The notes under the pieces: generated by a model
Seen by the model: the letters and a program-made list of their open reading frames with translations, nothing else
Told to the model about the DNA's origin: nothing
Database searches by the model: none
Part shown: positions 45,164-57,310 of the stretch, in pieces
Numbering within the stretch: the first letter of the stretch is position 1
Layout: each line of letters opens with the position of its first letter
Made by a program: the position numbers and the translations under genes
NCBI GenBank assembly: GCA_036924285.1
Contig: JAYKYS010000001.1
Span: forward strand, 43,213,501-43,277,500
Source: Asterella californica
Taxonomy: Eukaryota; Streptophyta; Marchantiopsida; Marchantiales; Aytoniaceae
DNA length: 64,000 bases
Direction: 5' to 3'

Positions 45164-45468
45164 AAGCATTCCCAACTGCATTAGGGGCAACTTCTGCTTA
45201 TTTTGTGCTATAAGGGTGTGTAAATAATATATCTAGATTCTATACTAAATTAATTAAAAAAATCTCTTTACAACCATTAAATGTTAATTAGATCCATAAA
45301 TAACCCATAAACCAAGCATCCCCAACTGCATTAGGGGTAACTTCTGCTTATTTTGTGTTATAAGGGTGTGTAAATATTATCCATAGATCCTATACTACAT
45401 TAATACAGAAAAAATCTCTTTATAACCGTTAAATGTTAGTTAGATCCAGAAATCACCCATAAACCAAG
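45164..45468. repeat. Tandem duplication, 150-bp unit
   Basis: Two copies start AAGCAT(T/C)CCCAACTGCATT at 45164 and 45314 and stay alike through AACTTCTGCTTATTTTGTG, AAATCTCTTTA and TTAGATCCA. A partial third unit lies at 44866. Confidence 0.75.
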
Positions 45469-46900
45469 CACACGCGCTTTCGAAACTGTAAATAAAATAG
45501 ATTTATTACAGACATTACTTATTGCCAAAGAAGTTGTTGGGAACAGAGATACATAAAGTATAGCAGAGAGGGACTGTAGTAGATAACTGCTTCCGAGCGG
45601 AACATGAGCGTTTCAGACCCAACAATGCAACGAGGTCTCACTCAGAAACTGTATATAGTACTTGGACGCAGTCCAGCCAATCATGGAGTGCTGCGTTCGT
45701 CCCACTTTCCAAAGAAGTGTTGTTATCGAGAAATGCGCAACGACTTCTTTGTTTCGATGGACGACAGGAGATTTACCTTTCTGCAATATTCGACCTAAGA
45801 ATCATATTAATTACCTACTCGAGCACAGTTAATATGCATGCCTGAACCAGTTACTAGTCATGCTTGTTGTCGTTGTTCGCTATCTCACAAGATGAACTAC
45901 ATTCGAAACTATATCTTGCATGTGCTCGAGGGGAAATTCTTGTGTTATCTGTAAATATCTTACTGTAAAATCCAAAAACTGGGTTTATCGACCGATATCA
46001 AATTTTCACTCTCAAAACTAAGGGTGCTTTGTCGATATCTATTAATTCTTGCTAGTAAAGATCTGGCTAATTAACTACAATTTCAACTCACTTTTACCAA
46101 AAATATCTCCAGTTGATCTTCCGAGTAATTCCATTAGCCTTCAGCGTTGATCCTGCCATGCCACCAGAGAAACTCAATTCTAAACTATATGCGAAGATTT
46201 TACAGACGGCCAAGGACAATAGGACCAAGTGCAAAAATTTCATAAAAATAAAACACTTTTTTATAGATCATACTCATTTTCCACAACACATTATTACTAT
46301 TCGTTCTTAATGTCCTTGTAAAATTGATTGATGACTGTAATATGCTTGTAAACCTCTGCCCGATGTGTCTGGCCGACTGTTTGGGTCAAATAATGTTCTA
46401 ATATTTACCATACGCACACCACCAGCCTAGAGACGATACTCCTTGTAAGTCGTTCATGCCACTTTTCTAGAAAAGCAAAAGGAATAGGGCAATCCTCGAT
46501 AATTTACAGTATATAAAAGTCACAAGAATAACAAAATATTCGAGAATTACCTAAAATCACCGGTGAGTTATCACGAAATACTGTCAAGATCTCAGATCGC
46601 CGGTAAATCGGAAGAGAGCAGGAAAAACCTGCGCAGGGGTACTGAATATGCATGCACCATCATTAATATGCATGTAACATGAACTTCTGCGTAACAGTTG
46701 TCCCCTTGTTGTTTTGGGAAAATATTTAAATGTTAGATAAAGTTTTTATACTAAACTTAAACAATATATTAGAATATTTATAAATATTAAATATTAAGTC
46801 AATTGGATGCAGACATAACCCGTACGGAGAGCACACTAGAGTGCACTTCCAAGGGTATATGTTCAGAAGGCTGGAAGCTAAAGACAGAGAAATTAAACCT
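45469..46900. other. Intergenic stretch, nothing recognised
   Basis: Short frames only (45604-45798 and 46113-46310 show no motif). TATGCATGC words occur at 45833, 46646 and 46668. Confidence 0.4.
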
Positions 46901-46901
46901 C

Positions 46902-46948
46902 ATGCATATTCTTTCTCTTCTGAACTCGAAAGAGGATGAATATGCATA
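46902..46948. repeat. Palindrome with ATGCATATTC arms
   Basis: ATGCATATTC and a TTTCTCTTC stem pair with GAAAGAGGATGAATATGCAT around TGAACTC, with a few mismatches. A further GAATATGCAT lies at 46960. It has the same loop type as the 33283-33332 palindrome. Confidence 0.65.
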
Positions 46949-47243
46949 AACTAGTGTGAATATGCATCTGAATGTGACATTCGGGGAGGAGAGGTGGCCT
47001 CGCTTTCTCTTTTCTCTCTCACGCTCTAAGGTCAAATGTTTGCAGCTTCTTTGGAGAACGTTGGACATTCAAGAGAAAGGACGGGCGGTTTAGTGTGAGG
47101 GTTTTGTCTTTTCGTCTCTAGTTTCACATCTTTTCTACTTTTGAGCTTCGCGTTGTGTCGTGGAACGGCTCCTACATGAAAATCTATTTTTTGATACTTA
47201 TCATCACTCCAAATACACTCATGGGACTAAAAATGAGACTTTT

Positions 47244-47556
47244 TGTACAACTTCGGATCTTCACTTCCATTGCATCAATGCCTAGAGCTCATTGTCAGCT
47301 TTCCATGGGCACTTCGTCTACTTCGTTTGGACGCCTAGTGGAGAAGTTACGAGATTCAAAAGATGAGAAAAGCAAGCTAGGTCTTAGCTTACGGGCTTTT
47401 TGCACAACTTCGGTTCTTCACTTTCATTACATCAATGGGTAGAGCTTGTTGTCAACTTTCCATGGGCACTTCGTCTACTTCATTTGGATGCTTAGTGGTG
47501 TAGTTACGAGACTTGAAAGAAAGGAAAATCAAGCTAGGTCCTAGCTCACTATTGCT
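47244..47556. repeat. Tandem duplication, 157-bp unit
   Basis: Copies at 47244-47400 and 47401-47556 share ACAACTTCGG, CCATGGGCACTTCGTCTACT, AGTTACGAGA and AAGCTAGGTC words. The unit resembles retroelement leader or LTR DNA, but I could not assign it. Confidence 0.7.
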
Positions 47557-50188
47557 GACTGAGTATTTGTGGCTCCTGACGCTATACTAAGGACGCAAGG
47601 GGTCTGCTTGCTCATTATCTGAGAAAACTTTCACGTACAGCGATTGACGTAAGGGGACAGCTTAAAGAGCTAGCTTGTTTATGCGATTTGTCGATGGACG
47701 ATTTGGAGAATTGAGAATTCCAATGCATGCGCGCAAGGTGTCATTAGGTTCAGATCTGTGCAAGCTACGTGTTGGTTAAGACAGTTCTTGAAGAGACGGA
47801 TCAGAGAGTGTGTTATGGGAGAAATTGAGACGTAGAGAAAGGTTTTTGAAGGGCTTCAGTGACTTATGAAGGAGAGTTTGACTGTTTGGGCCGTTCCGGA
47901 GTCCAAACTTGCTGTCCTTGAATCCATCGAGATCAAAACGTCGAGTTCTTCAGGAAATTGAAGACGATACGAAGTTTCATCTGGTGATTTGGGAGTTCTA
48001 AGTGAAACTGACTCGTAGAGAAACACTTACGTCAGTTTTTGTGAGCGAGTTTGAGCCGCAGGGAGTCAATTTACGTCAGTCTTTGCATTTTGCGATCGAA
48101 TTTCTTGCGTGGTTTTGCAAAAGAAACTCCAAACAACTTGTTTGGAGTCTCGTTGGGTTCAAGGTAGCTAGATCTATCTACCAGAGAAGACGGATATCAG
48201 ATCAGACGATCCGTTTGGATGGTGTGTGTAGTTTGAAGCCGTAGGGAGGAGTTTTTGAAAGTTGGATCACATGCGACCAAAAATCGGTGATATCTCGGCT
48301 GTTGGGAGTCGGATCTGATAGTTCTTGAGGCCAACAGAGTCAGGAAGGAAGGCTTATCGACATCTGAAGATCATTTGACAAAAAGAGAAAGTTCTCAGAT
48401 AAGTCTTTTTTGATTCCTTCGCTACGATTTTCATCTTTTTCAGTTCGTTAGAGTTCAAGTTGGTTATGTATAGCTTGTGGTAGCTAGCTTTAGCTAATGG
48501 ATTTGGGTTTGAATAGTGTGATACTGGTGTAGCTCCTTTTGTTAGCAAAGGGATGTTTCTCTTACTTTGAGCTATGCTTCGATAGTTTTGGGTCTAGGTT
48601 GAGATTCAAGGACTTGTTTTAGAGGGATTTGAAGTAGATTATAAACCGCTCTGGTCTATTTCTCACTTTTGTGTTCTTAGGGAGAAAGAACTGGCAGTGT
48701 ATATACATTAGGAGTTGCTATATATTGCGACGCTCGTTTTCGTGCTTGTTTCTCTCTTTTTTGTCTTGTTCAGCACACTACATCTCCACAATCATGAACA
48801 TCATGTTTTCTTGGACATCTTTCACGCAAAATCTGATACGATAGCGTTTGATGTCCAGGAAGCGAGCTCTTTCTCTTACTGTCTCGCTTACATTTTTCAC
48901 TTCTTTGCATTCTTCAACTTCTTCTTATGCAGCCCCACCTTTTGTTTATATTCGATGAAACTCTATATGTAACAGATGTCGGTAACAAGATAAGGAATGC
49001 TGCCAAGGATCAATTTCTCCATCGCTCGTCGGAGAAAGAGTCACGGTTTGGTTTTTTCTCGCTTTCGCTTTCGCTAACTCTCCCGTCTTGTTTATTTTGG
49101 AGGTTGTGTCTATTTCGCTTCTCTACTTTCACTTTGATGGATGCAGTGGAAGAAAAAGACGGGATATTATGGTCGAGGGTGCTGCTCTTTTTTTTTCTGA
49201 CGTATATGACGACGACGTCATGCTCTTCTATGGGAACTACTCTATCATATACTTTACTTTTTTCACTTCTTTCATTCCCATGCCTTTTTTTCTCCTTTCG
49301 ATTCCTAGACTGCAACATGTAAAAGAGATCTCGGTAGGGATTGCATTCTAGCTTTTGTCCGCAAGCTCTATCACTTTGCGGCTCTCGCTTCACGTTCATC
49401 GAGGTATTTCTTTCTACGCCCTTGCTGCTATTGCTTCTTTCATGTAGGAGGTCTAGCTGTTTGTGGCTTCGCGTTCACATTCAAGGTACTTCTCTGCACC
49501 TTTTGAAATGCTGCTTATCGTCTAGATGTTAGATGCGTGTTGCGAATCTCATGTCCTTCTTCTTTACTCATGTATATGCTCCTCAGCTTATGTTCACTTC
49601 TGATCCGTCGATCCGCTTCGCTCTATGATGAGATAATCAGTGTCTCGCTCCTTCTCCGTCTCGAGCAATATTCATAGACGGTGATCTCCTCCTCGTCACA
49701 GACATAGAAGAGACAAAAATAGAGACAGTACAACAGACCCTTCCGGCTATCATAGAAGAAGAGAAAACATCACAAACTGACGCAAATCTTGCTCGCTGCC
49801 GACCACCGAGTTTGAAACTCTCTTCATTCTAGAGACTGCTCCTAGATTTCCTTTATACTCTAGCAAACAACTGATTATCAGCTTCCACGATAATGCACTA
49901 CAGCTGATCTGCGCTTACATTTACTTGGAGCTAGAGTACTCTAAAACCATTGCGAATTCTCTCTTCAGGTTTCACTATGCTAAGGTGGGTAAAACTTGTC
50001 ATCCTTATCCGTTACACATGATCCCTATCCTCATTTTAGCGGGTCGTACCGATATTTCTCTTATTCGAATGACGAGCTTGTATTGTATCTGCAGGACAGA
50101 TGATTCCGTATGTTTAGTTACCTGGCTTATTTCACGTGCGGAACTGGTTCTCAACGTTCCACATTACATTGTGTTTACAGAGTGACTA
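47557..50188. other. Non-coding stretch, possibly retroelement leader
   Basis: No conserved protein is visible. The frames at 48002-48244 and 48927-49322 have no recognised motif. Position directly upstream of Y2 and gypsy R makes an old LTR or leader possible. Confidence 0.3.
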
Positions 50189-50785
50189 TGTGAAGTCTTG
50201 ATTTTTTGTTTTGTTAATTAATTGATTAGTTGTAAAGTAAATAAGAAGAATAGATGATAGAAGATAAAAGATATGAGTAGAATAGTGTTAATTAGAAGTT
50301 TAGTGAAGAATATGTGTTCTGGAGGAATTTATCGAATCTATGGAGACACTTGAGAAATGACTTCCTCACTCTTCGGGCGAAGAGCTTTCTAACGATATGT
50401 TGTGCGAGGCAATCGGAGGCCGAATGACGAAGTTACAGCAGGTTGAAGAATGTTTCGCAGTTACCTAGGAAGAACATCGCCGCACTGCGAGCACCGAAGA
50501 ATGTCAGTCGTGAAGAGGAAACCTTAACTTCGGCACGTGCGAGAAAACTTATCGCGAGATATAAGCCAAGTAACAAAGCTATTTGTCTTATTGTTTTAAC
50601 TATTTCCAGAGCGATAGCAAGAGCGGAGCGCGCCGCATTCTCCGATCACCGAAGTATTTCTGCTTCGCCGAAGTCAGTTACTAGCGAGGAAGCCAATTAG
50701 AGAAGAAGAAACGGTTACAGGCGAGGAAGCGAATTGCGACGAAGAATCTGTCTTCGCCGAAGCCTGTTGCAGCGATCGTAGATAC

Positions 50786-52618
50786 ATGCGAGGGATGCAG
50801 ACATCTAAGCCACCGAAGCTCAGAGCACTAGAAGTCAATCGAGCGGCTCTTCGCCGCTATGAGAAGGAGCTCGAGGAGATGGGCTTGGCATTCCTCCTAC
50901 TTCCTTGGTGGGGGATGGTGTCCTCGAAGTTGGTGCATGAGTTGAAGGTCTGTAGACAGCATCCAACGGATGAGTCGTATGGGCGGCCTTGCAACTGGAC
51001 CGAAGCGCACTGATCCGGCGTCTTAGGGATCGACGATGCAAGCCAGGAGGGCGATCTTCTCTTTGACAGCGTTTCAGCTGCAGCATCGTCCGAAGCAGTG
51101 AAGAACTTCCCCAAGCTCTTCAAGGAATTGCCTCAAGAGAGGAACGGTTACAGGACGAGCGATTACTGTAATCCGAAGAAGAGGGAGGTTGTTGATGCGA
51201 TCATGACGATCTTCTGGCCACGAAAAACGACTTATATGTCGAATTGGCAGATCAACTTTATCAAGCAGCTCTTCATCGAGAAAAGAGCGCATTGGGCGAG
51301 GATCTTTCATCGTCATGTGCAGAAGCTCTAGAAGGAGGAAGATATGGTTTACATAGGAGCATTTGTCTCGGTGTTCTACATGAGGATGAGACTGTTATTA
51401 GCCGAAGACCAGAAGAGATTAAGCTTCACCGCGGCAGCCGAAGAAAACGAGTTCGAGGTTGTACAGACTCCAGTCAGAGATGCACAACTGGAAAAGTTCT
51501 TCGACGAAGTAATCGCCGAGGAAGCAGAGACCGAAGTAGCGACCGAGACAGCACAAAGGCAGGAAGCGTCGACCTCAGCAGCAGTTCCAGATAAGACGAC
51601 CGAGGAGGTGAATCCGAACAAAGAGGAAGATGTGATTGAAGTATCTCCTCCGGTCCGAAGAAGTGGGAGGAAGAAGACCTTATAAGAGACACCGAGGTCC
51701 GCACAGAAGTCAAGAAAGAAGATGAAGATGACCAAGACAATCAGTGTTGATGGGGAAGCAGCTGATGAAGAGACGACTGAGGAAGCCGAAGAAGAGGACA
51801 CTCCTCGGACGGAGAAGAACGCCGATACTGCACCAAAGACTAACCTTTTCTTATCGACGATAGGAGAGATAGAGCAACTCGCTTCTTCGGCGAAGTACAT
51901 TCAGGAGGTAGTTGTGTCACTGCTGCACAGCTTAGAGAGGAACCGAGGGACATACGAGGAAGTTATCGGTCGGAAGCTGAACTTAGCGGAGTTAGTGTAG
52001 ACGATGCACTTCGGCTGAGGTAACTGGCAAGAGGAGAAAGATAACTCACGCGCAACACTCCTCATGGCACAGAAGGAGACTCAAATGAAGACCGAAGAGC
52101 TCAAGAATGTGACTTCGGAGAAAGAAGAACTTCTTCAGCAGAAGTTGGATCAGGAGAGAGAACATAAGAAGGTTCTTTCTCTGACGAAGAAGGAATTGGA
52201 GGAGATGCGCTGGCAGCGGAATAGGAACCAAAACATCGTCGCGGAGATGACGAAGGAGGTCGAGGACTTAAAGCGCCGCATCATCAAGGTCGAGGAGTTG
52301 AGCGCTCAACTTCGGAGTAGGGTCGAACCGACGTTGAAGAACTACTTCGCCACCGATTTGGATACCTCGGAGCTGGATTTTCTTCGACAGATTAGAGAGG
52401 AGTTCACAGCCGCAGATGTAGAGGGTTCTTTGGCGAAAAACCGATTAGCTAGACTAGGCCAATGGGTAGTTAGAGAGCTTAGGGAGGTTAGAGCGACCGT
52501 TGAGTTCTTAGTTAGTGAGATAGGTAGAGAGTTAGCGATAGGAAGTGGTGTTGTTCCTGGTGTCGTTTCAGGCACAGGATCTTCATCCGGCGGACCAGAA
52601 GTACTCCCGACTTCTTAG
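50786..52618 (+). pseudogene. Y2 gag-like protein with five in-frame stops
   Basis: One frame of 611 codons from MRGMQTSKPPKL to the TAG at 52616. Stops lie at 51011 (TGA), 51329 (TAG), 51683 (TAA), 51998 (TAG) and 52016 (TGA), with no frameshift. The N-terminal part matches Y1 (MGLAFLLLPWWGMVSSKLVH, RKTTYMSNWQINFIKQLF, HRHVQKL). The middle is acidic and Ser/Lys-rich. The last ~180 residues form a coiled coil (KEELLQQKLDQEREHKKVLS) ending RELREVRATVEFLVSEIG. The TGA at 51011 replaces a Trp found in Y1. No enzyme motif is present. Confidence 0.7.
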
Positions 52619-52649
52619 GAAGAAGATCCGTCATCTTCGGAGAAATCTG

Positions 52650-52659
52650 TATATAAGCG
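52650..52659 (+). promoter_or_regulatory. TATA-like box after the Y2 gene
   Basis: TATATAAGCG, identical to the box after the Y1 gene. Here it lies about 90 bp upstream of the ATG of the gypsy R gag (52750). Confidence 0.5.
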
Positions 52660-52729
52660 CTGTGTTGTTCGTGCTCAGGACCTCTATGTGTTTTATCATT
52701 TTTGGCTGAGCTGAAATTATCCAAGATCA

Positions 52730-54173
52730 GTGAACAAAAGTCCAGAGACATGTATGTCGACGGGCAAGCCTGATCCTTCTAGAGACGTGCAATATGAGAG
52801 AGACAGGAGGCGTGAAAGACGAGCAGAATATCGAGAACAGATTCTGGAAGAAGCTCGTCGATTAAAAGAAGAGCATAAGAAGAGAGAACAAGGTTGGAGA
52901 ACACCTAACTCAAAAGAATGGAAGAGGAAGGAACCAAGCCTTGGTGAATCAAGTTCACCTCGGACACCAAAGTCACTACCTCCAACTCCTCTCGAATCTG
53001 CTCAAAGAGAACTTGATTTCGAAGAAGTTTCCACTCGGCTAAGTGCTGAGACCGAACATCCAGAAAGTGAAGTAGGGTGGAAACCTTTCCCCGAAGTCAA
53101 TACTGTTTTATATCCGCAGTTGTTTACTCCTGACCCGGAGGTAGGAAATACTTCTGCAGATCAAGATCAGTTTACTTTTTCGAACGAAGAAGCTGCAACT
53201 AAGGTAGTAGAAGCTGTTACTACCTTAGTGGAACTTTTACAGGCGCAGGAACTTATTCCTCAAGCACTGGTGCGAGAACTCCTTCCGTTAACTCCAGTAG
53301 CTCAGAAGGACAGCGCTGCTCCTTACTTACAGTCAATTTAGGACCGTCTATATTCAAGAAGAGACAAGCCCAAGCAGCTGCTACTGCAAGAATTGTCTCT
53401 GCTGTCCTTGTTCAAGCTGCAGTACCAGTGCCGATTCCAGCTCCTGCCTAGATAGCAACTCAAGTTCCAAGAGCTCCATTCGTTCGAAGTATGGCAGGCC
53501 AAACCATCACGAAACATGGTTATCCAAAGTTCAGAGGAGGATCTTCAGAGGACGATGAGGATGCAGATGAGGATGCAGATGCTTACATTAAACTGTTTGA
53601 ATCTGTATCTGTCACTAATAAGGAAGATGCTGAACCAGATCGTCTGCGAATATTTCCAAGTCTTCTCAGAAAGAGACGTGCAGCTGGTATAACCACGCAA
53701 ACAGAGTACCAGGAGACATTGATACATAGGACAAGCTGAAGACGAAATTCTTAGAGCGGTTCTAGGAAATTGAGTACAATCGTCAAGTGTTGGGGAAGCT
53801 GACTAGACTGGTCAGAGGGAAGAAAGAGAGCTTAAAAGATTATGTCTAAAGATTTTACAATCTATTGGATAGAATTCCGAGGATGGGAACAACCAACCCA
53901 TACTCTATGGATCAAGCTACAGAATGGCTAGTTACAGGCCTACTGATTGAAATGGAGATCTGGTGCCGTCGAGGAAAGATGGATACCATTGAAGAGGTTG
54001 TTGCTTCAGCAGAAGCATTTGAAGCATCCACCCTCGGAAGTAAAGGAGGATGGATAAGTTATACTTGCTACAACTATGGTGAGGTGGGCCATATTGCAAA
54101 AGGGTGTACGAAGCCTAAGGTTAGTAACTGTAGCATGAACGCGTTTGTTGCAAATGACTTGTTGGAAGGTTAG
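52730..54173 (+). pseudogene. gypsy R gag
   Basis: 52730-53341 gives the N-terminal, highly charged part (DRRRERRAEYREQILEEARR) and an acidic Pro/Ser linker. 53491-53739 has GYPKFRGGSSEDDEDADEDA, with AYIKLFESVSV following, typical of gag before the capsid core. 53865-54173 has RFYNLLDRIPRMG-like text, IEEVVASAEAFEAS and a zinc knuckle reading CYNYGEVGHIAKGC, in which the second Cys is Tyr. Frames are broken by stops and shifts. It is of the same family as gypsy-1 gag. Confidence 0.75.
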
Positions 54174-54404
54174 ATGACTATGACCTTGAGAACCACAAAG
54201 CAGACTCCGAGATTGATGTTTCTACAAGCCAAAGTTGCTAACAATGATGTTACTTCTCTTGTGGACACAAGAGCGACCCACTCCTTCGTAAGTCCAAAGT
54301 TGGTGAAGAAGTTTGGCTTGTCTACCTCCAAGGCAGACAATCTTATTCAGGTGCGCTTTGCCAAGGGCAAGACGCACCAAACTTCTGAAGTTGCCTTGGA
54401 CGTA
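54174..54404 (+). pseudogene. gypsy R protease
   Basis: Retropepsin-like segment. LVDTRATHSFVSPKLVKKFG is a D-T-G-A-T-H-S-F site with the Gly changed to Arg. It ends KTHQTSEVALDV, which aligns with gypsy-1 and S. Homology breaks at about 54404, where minus-strand element Q begins. Confidence 0.8.
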
Positions 54405-54891
54405 CTTTCTTCTCTTGCTCAGTAAGAAATCCATCACCTCCAATCCTCAGCTCCTTTAGTGTTGTTTTTGTGAACTGGTGCCCAATTCTTCTCGGTCCTC
54501 TGAGCGTCGGTTCTCGTGCAGCTTGCTCCATCTTCTGATTGTAATCGAGTGGTAAAGACAAAGCCACTGGTTTGACTTTCTTTGCCACTGACTTGTACTT
54601 GGTCTCCACATACACCTCTTGTCGATCTATAAACTTATCAATTACATCATAAAGCTCCGTTGAGCTCACTCTCACCACTCTATCTACATCGTCTATAGAA
54701 CTTTCTACTGTAGATTTCAACTCCCTTATAGTATTTACCAAATACTGCTCTTCAAACACTCCAGATATGTATTCATCTCCTGCTAACTCTCCACTATCCC
54801 ACAAAGACTGCTTTACATACTTCACATGTTGCCTCTCAAACCTCTTCAGATTCTCAAACTTCCTATAACACACTGATCCACATGACGTCAA
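54405..54891 (-). pseudogene. gypsy Q, protease-RT linker
   Basis: A 182-codon minus-strand frame (54343-54891) with LWDSGELAGDEYISGVFEEQ, YKSVAKKVKPVALSLPLDYN and GGDGFLTEQEKK. It resembles the linker that leads into RT in one group of Ty3/gypsy elements. The RT itself is absent because the sequence switches to gypsy R at about 54404. Confidence 0.6.
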
Positions 54892-54950
54892 TCCTAAGAA
54901 GCTAGTGGATAAAGCTTCCTGCTCTACTGGATCAGGCGAGAATCCTTTCT

Positions 54951-55447
54951 CTACTGTATCGTCAAAATCTCACTCTTCAATGGTACTCTGCCAAAACCTC
55001 TAGACTCTCTAAACTCTTGAGTAATCTTAGGTAGTGGACGGTCTCTCAAGCTATCACGATTCCTCTCATGTTTTGCAGCAACGGTCAAAAACTGAACAGC
55101 TCTTCTGCCATCTCTACTACGTATCCTAGCATAGGCTGAACCATCATACATAACTCGTGTCTCCATTCTAACAGCAGTAATGTAAGGCTACCCTGAATGA
55201 TAGGATAGGTTGACATGTCTTGCACAAAGAAATTCTGAACATCACTGATGTCACCCACAGTTACCTTGATGTTGAGACAAGCACCATAGAGTTCTATCCT
55301 CTGGTTGTTGGCAGCACGGATAAGCCATCCATGGTTGGTGTCTATGGACCACCTTCCACGCTTGTACAGCTCCTTAGACATCAGATTAATCTCCGAGCCG
55401 TGATCAATCAACGCCACCACAGGTTCCTCTAGATCTCCTAGCTTCAC
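54951..55447 (-). pseudogene. gypsy Q protease
   Basis: 55085-55447 reads EEPVVALIDHGSEINLMSKE and NNQRIELYGACLNIKVTVGD, then NFFVQDMSTYPIIQGS. This is a retropepsin with an I-D-H-G-S-E-I-N-L-M active site (usual D-x-G-S). 54951-55166 continues after a frameshift. The catalytic Asp is kept. Confidence 0.75.
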
Positions 55448-55495
55448 TAAGGTCTCTGTGGTCGCTCTTGCCCAATGGTTGTAAGAGTAATGGCT

Positions 55496-57310
55496 CTACT
55501 GTGATGCTTCCACCTCATCTTCAAACCTCACGTGCTGATACGATCTTCTCTCTGATACTTGAGAGTAGTAACCAGCAATCTCATCTTCCTCATCCTCTGA
55601 CAGTTTGGTCCCTAGAGCGTTAAGCGTAGCTGCTTCACCCAAAATCTGACGTTTCCTCTTGATGATATCTATGATAACCTCATGGAACTCACGCTTTGCA
55701 ATCCCAAGAATCTCACCCAAAGTAAACTCAACCTTCCCATTCAAGATACGATTCTCTAACACTTGCTTCAAGTCTGTAGCAATCTCAATGTCAGACTGAA
55801 GTTTGTATGCATGCATCTTACCCTTCTCTTTGCTTCTCTCCTTCTCCTTTGGTGTTGTAGATGGTAGATCCTTCATAGTTCCTCCCGAGTTGGTGTTGTC
55901 TCCTGTCTTGTCTCTGGTCTAGCCCTTTCACTCCTTGTAGCAGGCCGTTTAGCTGTAGAAGCCTCACCTGCATCCTCCCTCTTGCGTTTTTCTTCTAGTA
56001 CAGCTTCATGCTGACTTCTTGTCACATAAGCATGCACTGACATAGTATCCACAGGGTCATTCCATCATGTAGTTTCTCGAAGTGAGTTGCCAATCCTTCG
56101 TAGCACATCCTTGTCTAGCTCTGTTCTAGCTACGGATCGCACTACATCATACCACAACCCAGTAGACCTCTTCTCTCTCTCCATCTCCACTTCACTCCAC
56201 AGGTAGCAACATTCACAAGAGAAACAGCATGTGATGCTGATATCTCATTCACAAGTCTTTTCATACCACCCTTGCCAAAGTTGGTTCCCAACATCATCCC
56301 AGTCTCTCTCAGATGGATCTTATCATCTTTGAAGAAGATCAGATCCTTCCTCAATGCATCTGAAAACTCCCCACAATCTCTTCTTACATGGTCTAGGCTA
56401 TCACACCATATACAACGATGAACAAAGCCTTCTCTCATCTGAGATCTCTGCATAGCAGGCTGTACATTCTGCTCCTTCTCTTCTAACCTAGTGAGCTTAA
56501 GCTTAAGCTCCTTCATACCCTTAATCAACTCATCAAGCGGTGAGTCTTCCTCTCTAGCAATTACCAAAGCGGGCTTAGTAGGCAATTGCTTGACAGGAAT
56601 TATCGGAGGTGCTGCTTCACTTACCACCACCTTGTCCCTTCTTCTCTGTCTCTTGGTCAGCAAAGAGACAGCGTCTTCAACCTCCTTCTAATCAATCTTC
56701 AATCCTCTCTCCTCACTCTTGTCTTCCAACAACAGCTCAAGCTTCTCATGAATAGTCACGTCCGCTGCTTGTAGGAAAAGCTCCGTCTTCTCCACCTCTA
56801 ATGTATGCTTTTCCGTCCTAGAAAGATGAGCATACTGAAGATCAAATTCCCTTAACAACTCATTTACAGACAAACCTTTGTTGGGCTTAACCACCCACTC
56901 CAAGAACGTTCTCTTGGTCACCCTCTATGAATCTTCAGTGCAGTACTCCTCCTTCAAAGCTCTCCCAACTCTGTCCTTGCTGTTGCTTGAGCTCTTTCAC
57001 ACGCCCACGAATCTCAGGCACAACAGCAAGCTCAAAGTTCTCCACCATCTCCTTCTCATGTACCTTGTTCACCTCCATCTCTCTAGCATAGTATCGCACG
57101 TACTTGGGAAATATCTGTCCCTTTGAACTGGTCCATCTGATGCACCACAGATTGCAACGCCTTGGTTGCTAATACCTCCTTCCTCTCTGTGCTTTGCTGC
57201 TGCTGCATAAACATGGAAAAAGCTTGGAACATCTTCATTGTAGCAGCATCCAACTGAACAGGTGGCTGAGCAGCAGCAGCACCTCCACTTGATGATCCTT
57301 GGTTGGCCAT
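55496..57310 (-). pseudogene. gypsy Q gag with zinc knuckle
   Basis: It starts MANQGSSSGGAAAAQPPVQL at 57310 and runs through shifted frames (57083-57310, 56688-56921, 56142-56663, 55496-55876). The 56142-56663 frame has a zinc knuckle HRCIWCDSLDHVRRDCGEF (CX2CX4HX4C complete), followed by GTNFGKGGMKRLV. The 55496-55876 part is a charged linker before the protease. It is a distinct lineage from gypsy-1/R. Confidence 0.75.

Larger units (their letters stand above)
50189..52740 (+). mobile_element. Family Y element Y2 (right end truncated or unclear)
   Basis: It starts TGTGAAGTCTTGATTTTTTG, matching the 5' start of Y1, and carries the same gag-like gene on the plus strand. The TATATAAGCG box after the gene is conserved, but the Y1 end (GGGTTGTTACA) is missing and the gypsy R gag begins about 80 bp later. 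The right limit is therefore approximate, and no target duplication could be matched. Confidence 0.6.

Noticed and set aside
42765..46948. Spaced hairpins considered as a CRISPR array
   Set aside because: Spacing is irregular, units are not constant, no cas genes are present, and the context is plant nuclear.
48715..49351. Hydrophobic Phe/Leu-rich open frames as membrane proteins
   Set aside because: They arise from T-rich text (CTT/TTT runs), overlap in several frames, and lack any conserved feature.
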